Assembly: GCF_014656195.1 (NCBI RefSeq)
Contig: NZ_BNBY01000017.1
Location: 1-64,000 of the forward strand
DNA from: Kitasatospora xanthocidica
Lineage (GTDB): Bacteria; Actinomycetota; Actinomycetes; Streptomycetales; Streptomycetaceae
Length of the DNA stretch: 64,000 nucleotides
Reading direction: 5' to 3'
Part shown: one piece after another, positions 63,255-64,000 of the stretch
Numbering within the stretch: position 1 is the stretch's first letter
How the letters are laid out: each line of letters starts with the position of its first letter
Program-made: the position numbers and the translations under genes
Notes under the pieces: generated by a model
The model's input: the letters and a program-made list of their open reading frames with translations, nothing else
The model's database searches: none
Told to the model about the DNA's origin: nothing

Positions 63255-64000
63255 TCAACTGGGGTGGTTGGTGAGGTCGAGGGCGGTGGCGGAGGGCTGC
63301 CGCCCGGGCAGTCGGGCCCAGGCGAGGACGGCGCCGAGCACCGCGACCGCGCCGCCCACGACGGCGGCCGCGGCCAGGCCGTCGGTGAAGGCGGCCGGGT
63401 CGCCGGGGGCGGCACCGGTGAGCGAGGTGGCGAGCACGGAGCCGAGCACAGCCACACCGAGGGTCGAACCGACCTGCCGGGTCGCATCGTTGAGGGCCGA
63501 GCCGACACCCGCGGCGGCGACCGGGACGGCGCTCATCACCACCTCGGTGGCGACCGGGGCGAGCAGTCCGGCACCGAGCCCGGACAGTCCCTCGAACAGC
63601 AGCACCGGCCCGTCCCCCGATCCGGCGGCCAGCCCGCCGAGCTGGACGAATCCGGCGGCGATCAGCAGCAGTCCGCCGGCCGAGGGCACCCTGGCCCCCG
63701 ACTGCCGTGCCACCAGCGGCCCGAGGAGCGCGCCGGTGGCCAGGCCGAGGGAGAGCGGGACCATCCGCAGCCCGGCCTGCCAGGCGCTCAGGCCGCGGAC
63801 CTGCTGGAGGTAGAGGGTGAGCAGGAACATCGCGCCGAACATCGCGAAGGACATCAGCGCCAGCGAGACGGTGGCCGGCCAGACCGGCCCGCCGCGCAGC
63901 AGCCGGACCGGCACCATCGGTGCGGGGCAGCCGAGTTGGCGACGGACGAAGGCCGCCAGCAGCAAGGCGCCGAGGGTGAACGCGAGGAGGACGGCGGCAC
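63255..64000 (-). CDS. MFS transporter, cut by the window edge
   Basis: The C-terminal 248 codons of a membrane transporter that runs beyond 64000. At least six hydrophobic segments are visible (for example VSLALMSFAMFGAMFLLTLYL, GLSGLGAGLLAPVATEVVMSA and GLAAAAVVGGAVAVLGAVLAW). The layout, with QQVRGLSAWQAGLRMVPLSLGLA, fits the DHA2 14-span drug-exporter family. It lies 14 bp upstream of the ACP gene and heads, or is inside, the same operon; a role as product exporter is plausible. Confidence 0.85.
   Translation of the reverse strand, partial: AAVLLAFTLGALLLAAFVRRQLGCPAPMVPVRLLRGGPVWPATVSLALMSFAMFGAMFLLTLYLQQVRGLSAWQAGLRMVPLSLGLATGALLGPLVARQSGARVPSAGGLLLIAAGFVQLGGLAAGSGDGPVLLFEGLSGLGAGLLAPVATEVVMSAVPVAAAGVGSALNDATRQVGSTLGVAVLGSVLATSLTGAAPGDPAAFTDGLAAAAVVGGAVAVLGAVLAWARLPGRQPSATALDLTNHPS

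Overview
The window is very GC-rich, with strong third-position G/C bias, GTG and TTG starts and long GC hairpin terminators. The gene content points to Streptomycetaceae (Streptomyces or Kitasatospora): a SpoIIE-type multidomain phosphatase, DUF1844, a CGNR zinc finger, a DUF2510 protein, a SAM-methyltransferase of the Methyltransf_19 type, a GH46 chitosanase with a CsnR-type box and an AA10 LPMO under a DasR-type site. From memory, the gene order (cobalamin genes - metNIQ - argH - argRDBJC - pheST - rplT/rpmI/infC - glnA4-like) matches the conserved chromosomal core around SCO1545-SCO1615 of S. coelicolor. I saw no prophage, integrase, CRISPR array or antibiotic cassette. Accessory signals are confined to a few non-coding stretches and to the right edge.

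Layout. 0-5 kb: CGNR regulator, a membrane protein, a thioredoxin-fold protein, a GNAT, and pabB-pabC (4-aminobenzoate). 5.1-5.75 kb: a tRNA cluster (Gly-GCC, Cys-GCA and three identical Val-GAC genes in 113-bp tandem units) ending in a terminator. 6-13 kb: a small membrane protein, a transmembrane Ser/Thr kinase, about 0.9 kb of interspersed palindromes, a SpoU/TrmH methylase and a CitA-like/PAS/GAF/SpoIIE/HATPase protein. 13-20 kb: cobalamin genes (cysG-type cobA, a bluB-cobT fusion with a very long low-complexity N-terminus, cobL). 20-25.6 kb: acetyltransferases, the metNIQ methionine importer and a region-4-only sigma-like protein. 25.6-32.3 kb: arginine genes argC-J-B-D-R and argH with ARG-box-like operators. 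32.3-43.4 kb: housekeeping and accessory enzymes (rlmG-like methylase, VOC, S4, FBP, HD, SAM-methyltransferase, deacetylase-like lipoprotein, SDR, hydroxyacyl-CoA dehydrogenase, chitosanase) and a GntR-ABC operon. 43.5-52.3 kb: the translation block pheST, histidine kinase, trmH, rplT-rpmI-infC, then DUF1844. 52.3-60.9 kb: SseB-like protein, PLP aldolase-like enzyme, a small protein with a RHIM-like C-terminus, LPMO, DUF2510 protein, SDR, a glutamine-synthetase-like gene and a class I amidotransferase. 60.9-64 kb: a leftward operon of MFS transporter (cut by the window), ACP, ketosynthase and SGNH hydrolase, possibly the edge of a small fatty-acid/polyketide locus.

Regulation visible in the DNA: a DasR-type site between -35 and -10 of the LPMO promoter; a CsnR-type palindrome before the chitosanase; ARG-box-like motifs before argC and argH; a leaderless GntR promoter whose likely operator spans the start codon; and an infC leader with an intrinsic terminator plus a competing repeat, followed by a non-canonical ATC start.

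Most unusual structures: a mosaic array of 21-bp palindromes with covarying arms (8.63-9.48 kb, plus one copy at 13.15 kb), a 48-bp perfect palindrome at 52.24 kb, a 177-bp segment with imperfect terminal inverted repeats at 35.77 kb, and in-frame minisatellites near the 5' ends of three genes (bluB-cobT, glnA-like, ketosynthase). All functions are read from sequence patterns; no database search was possible.
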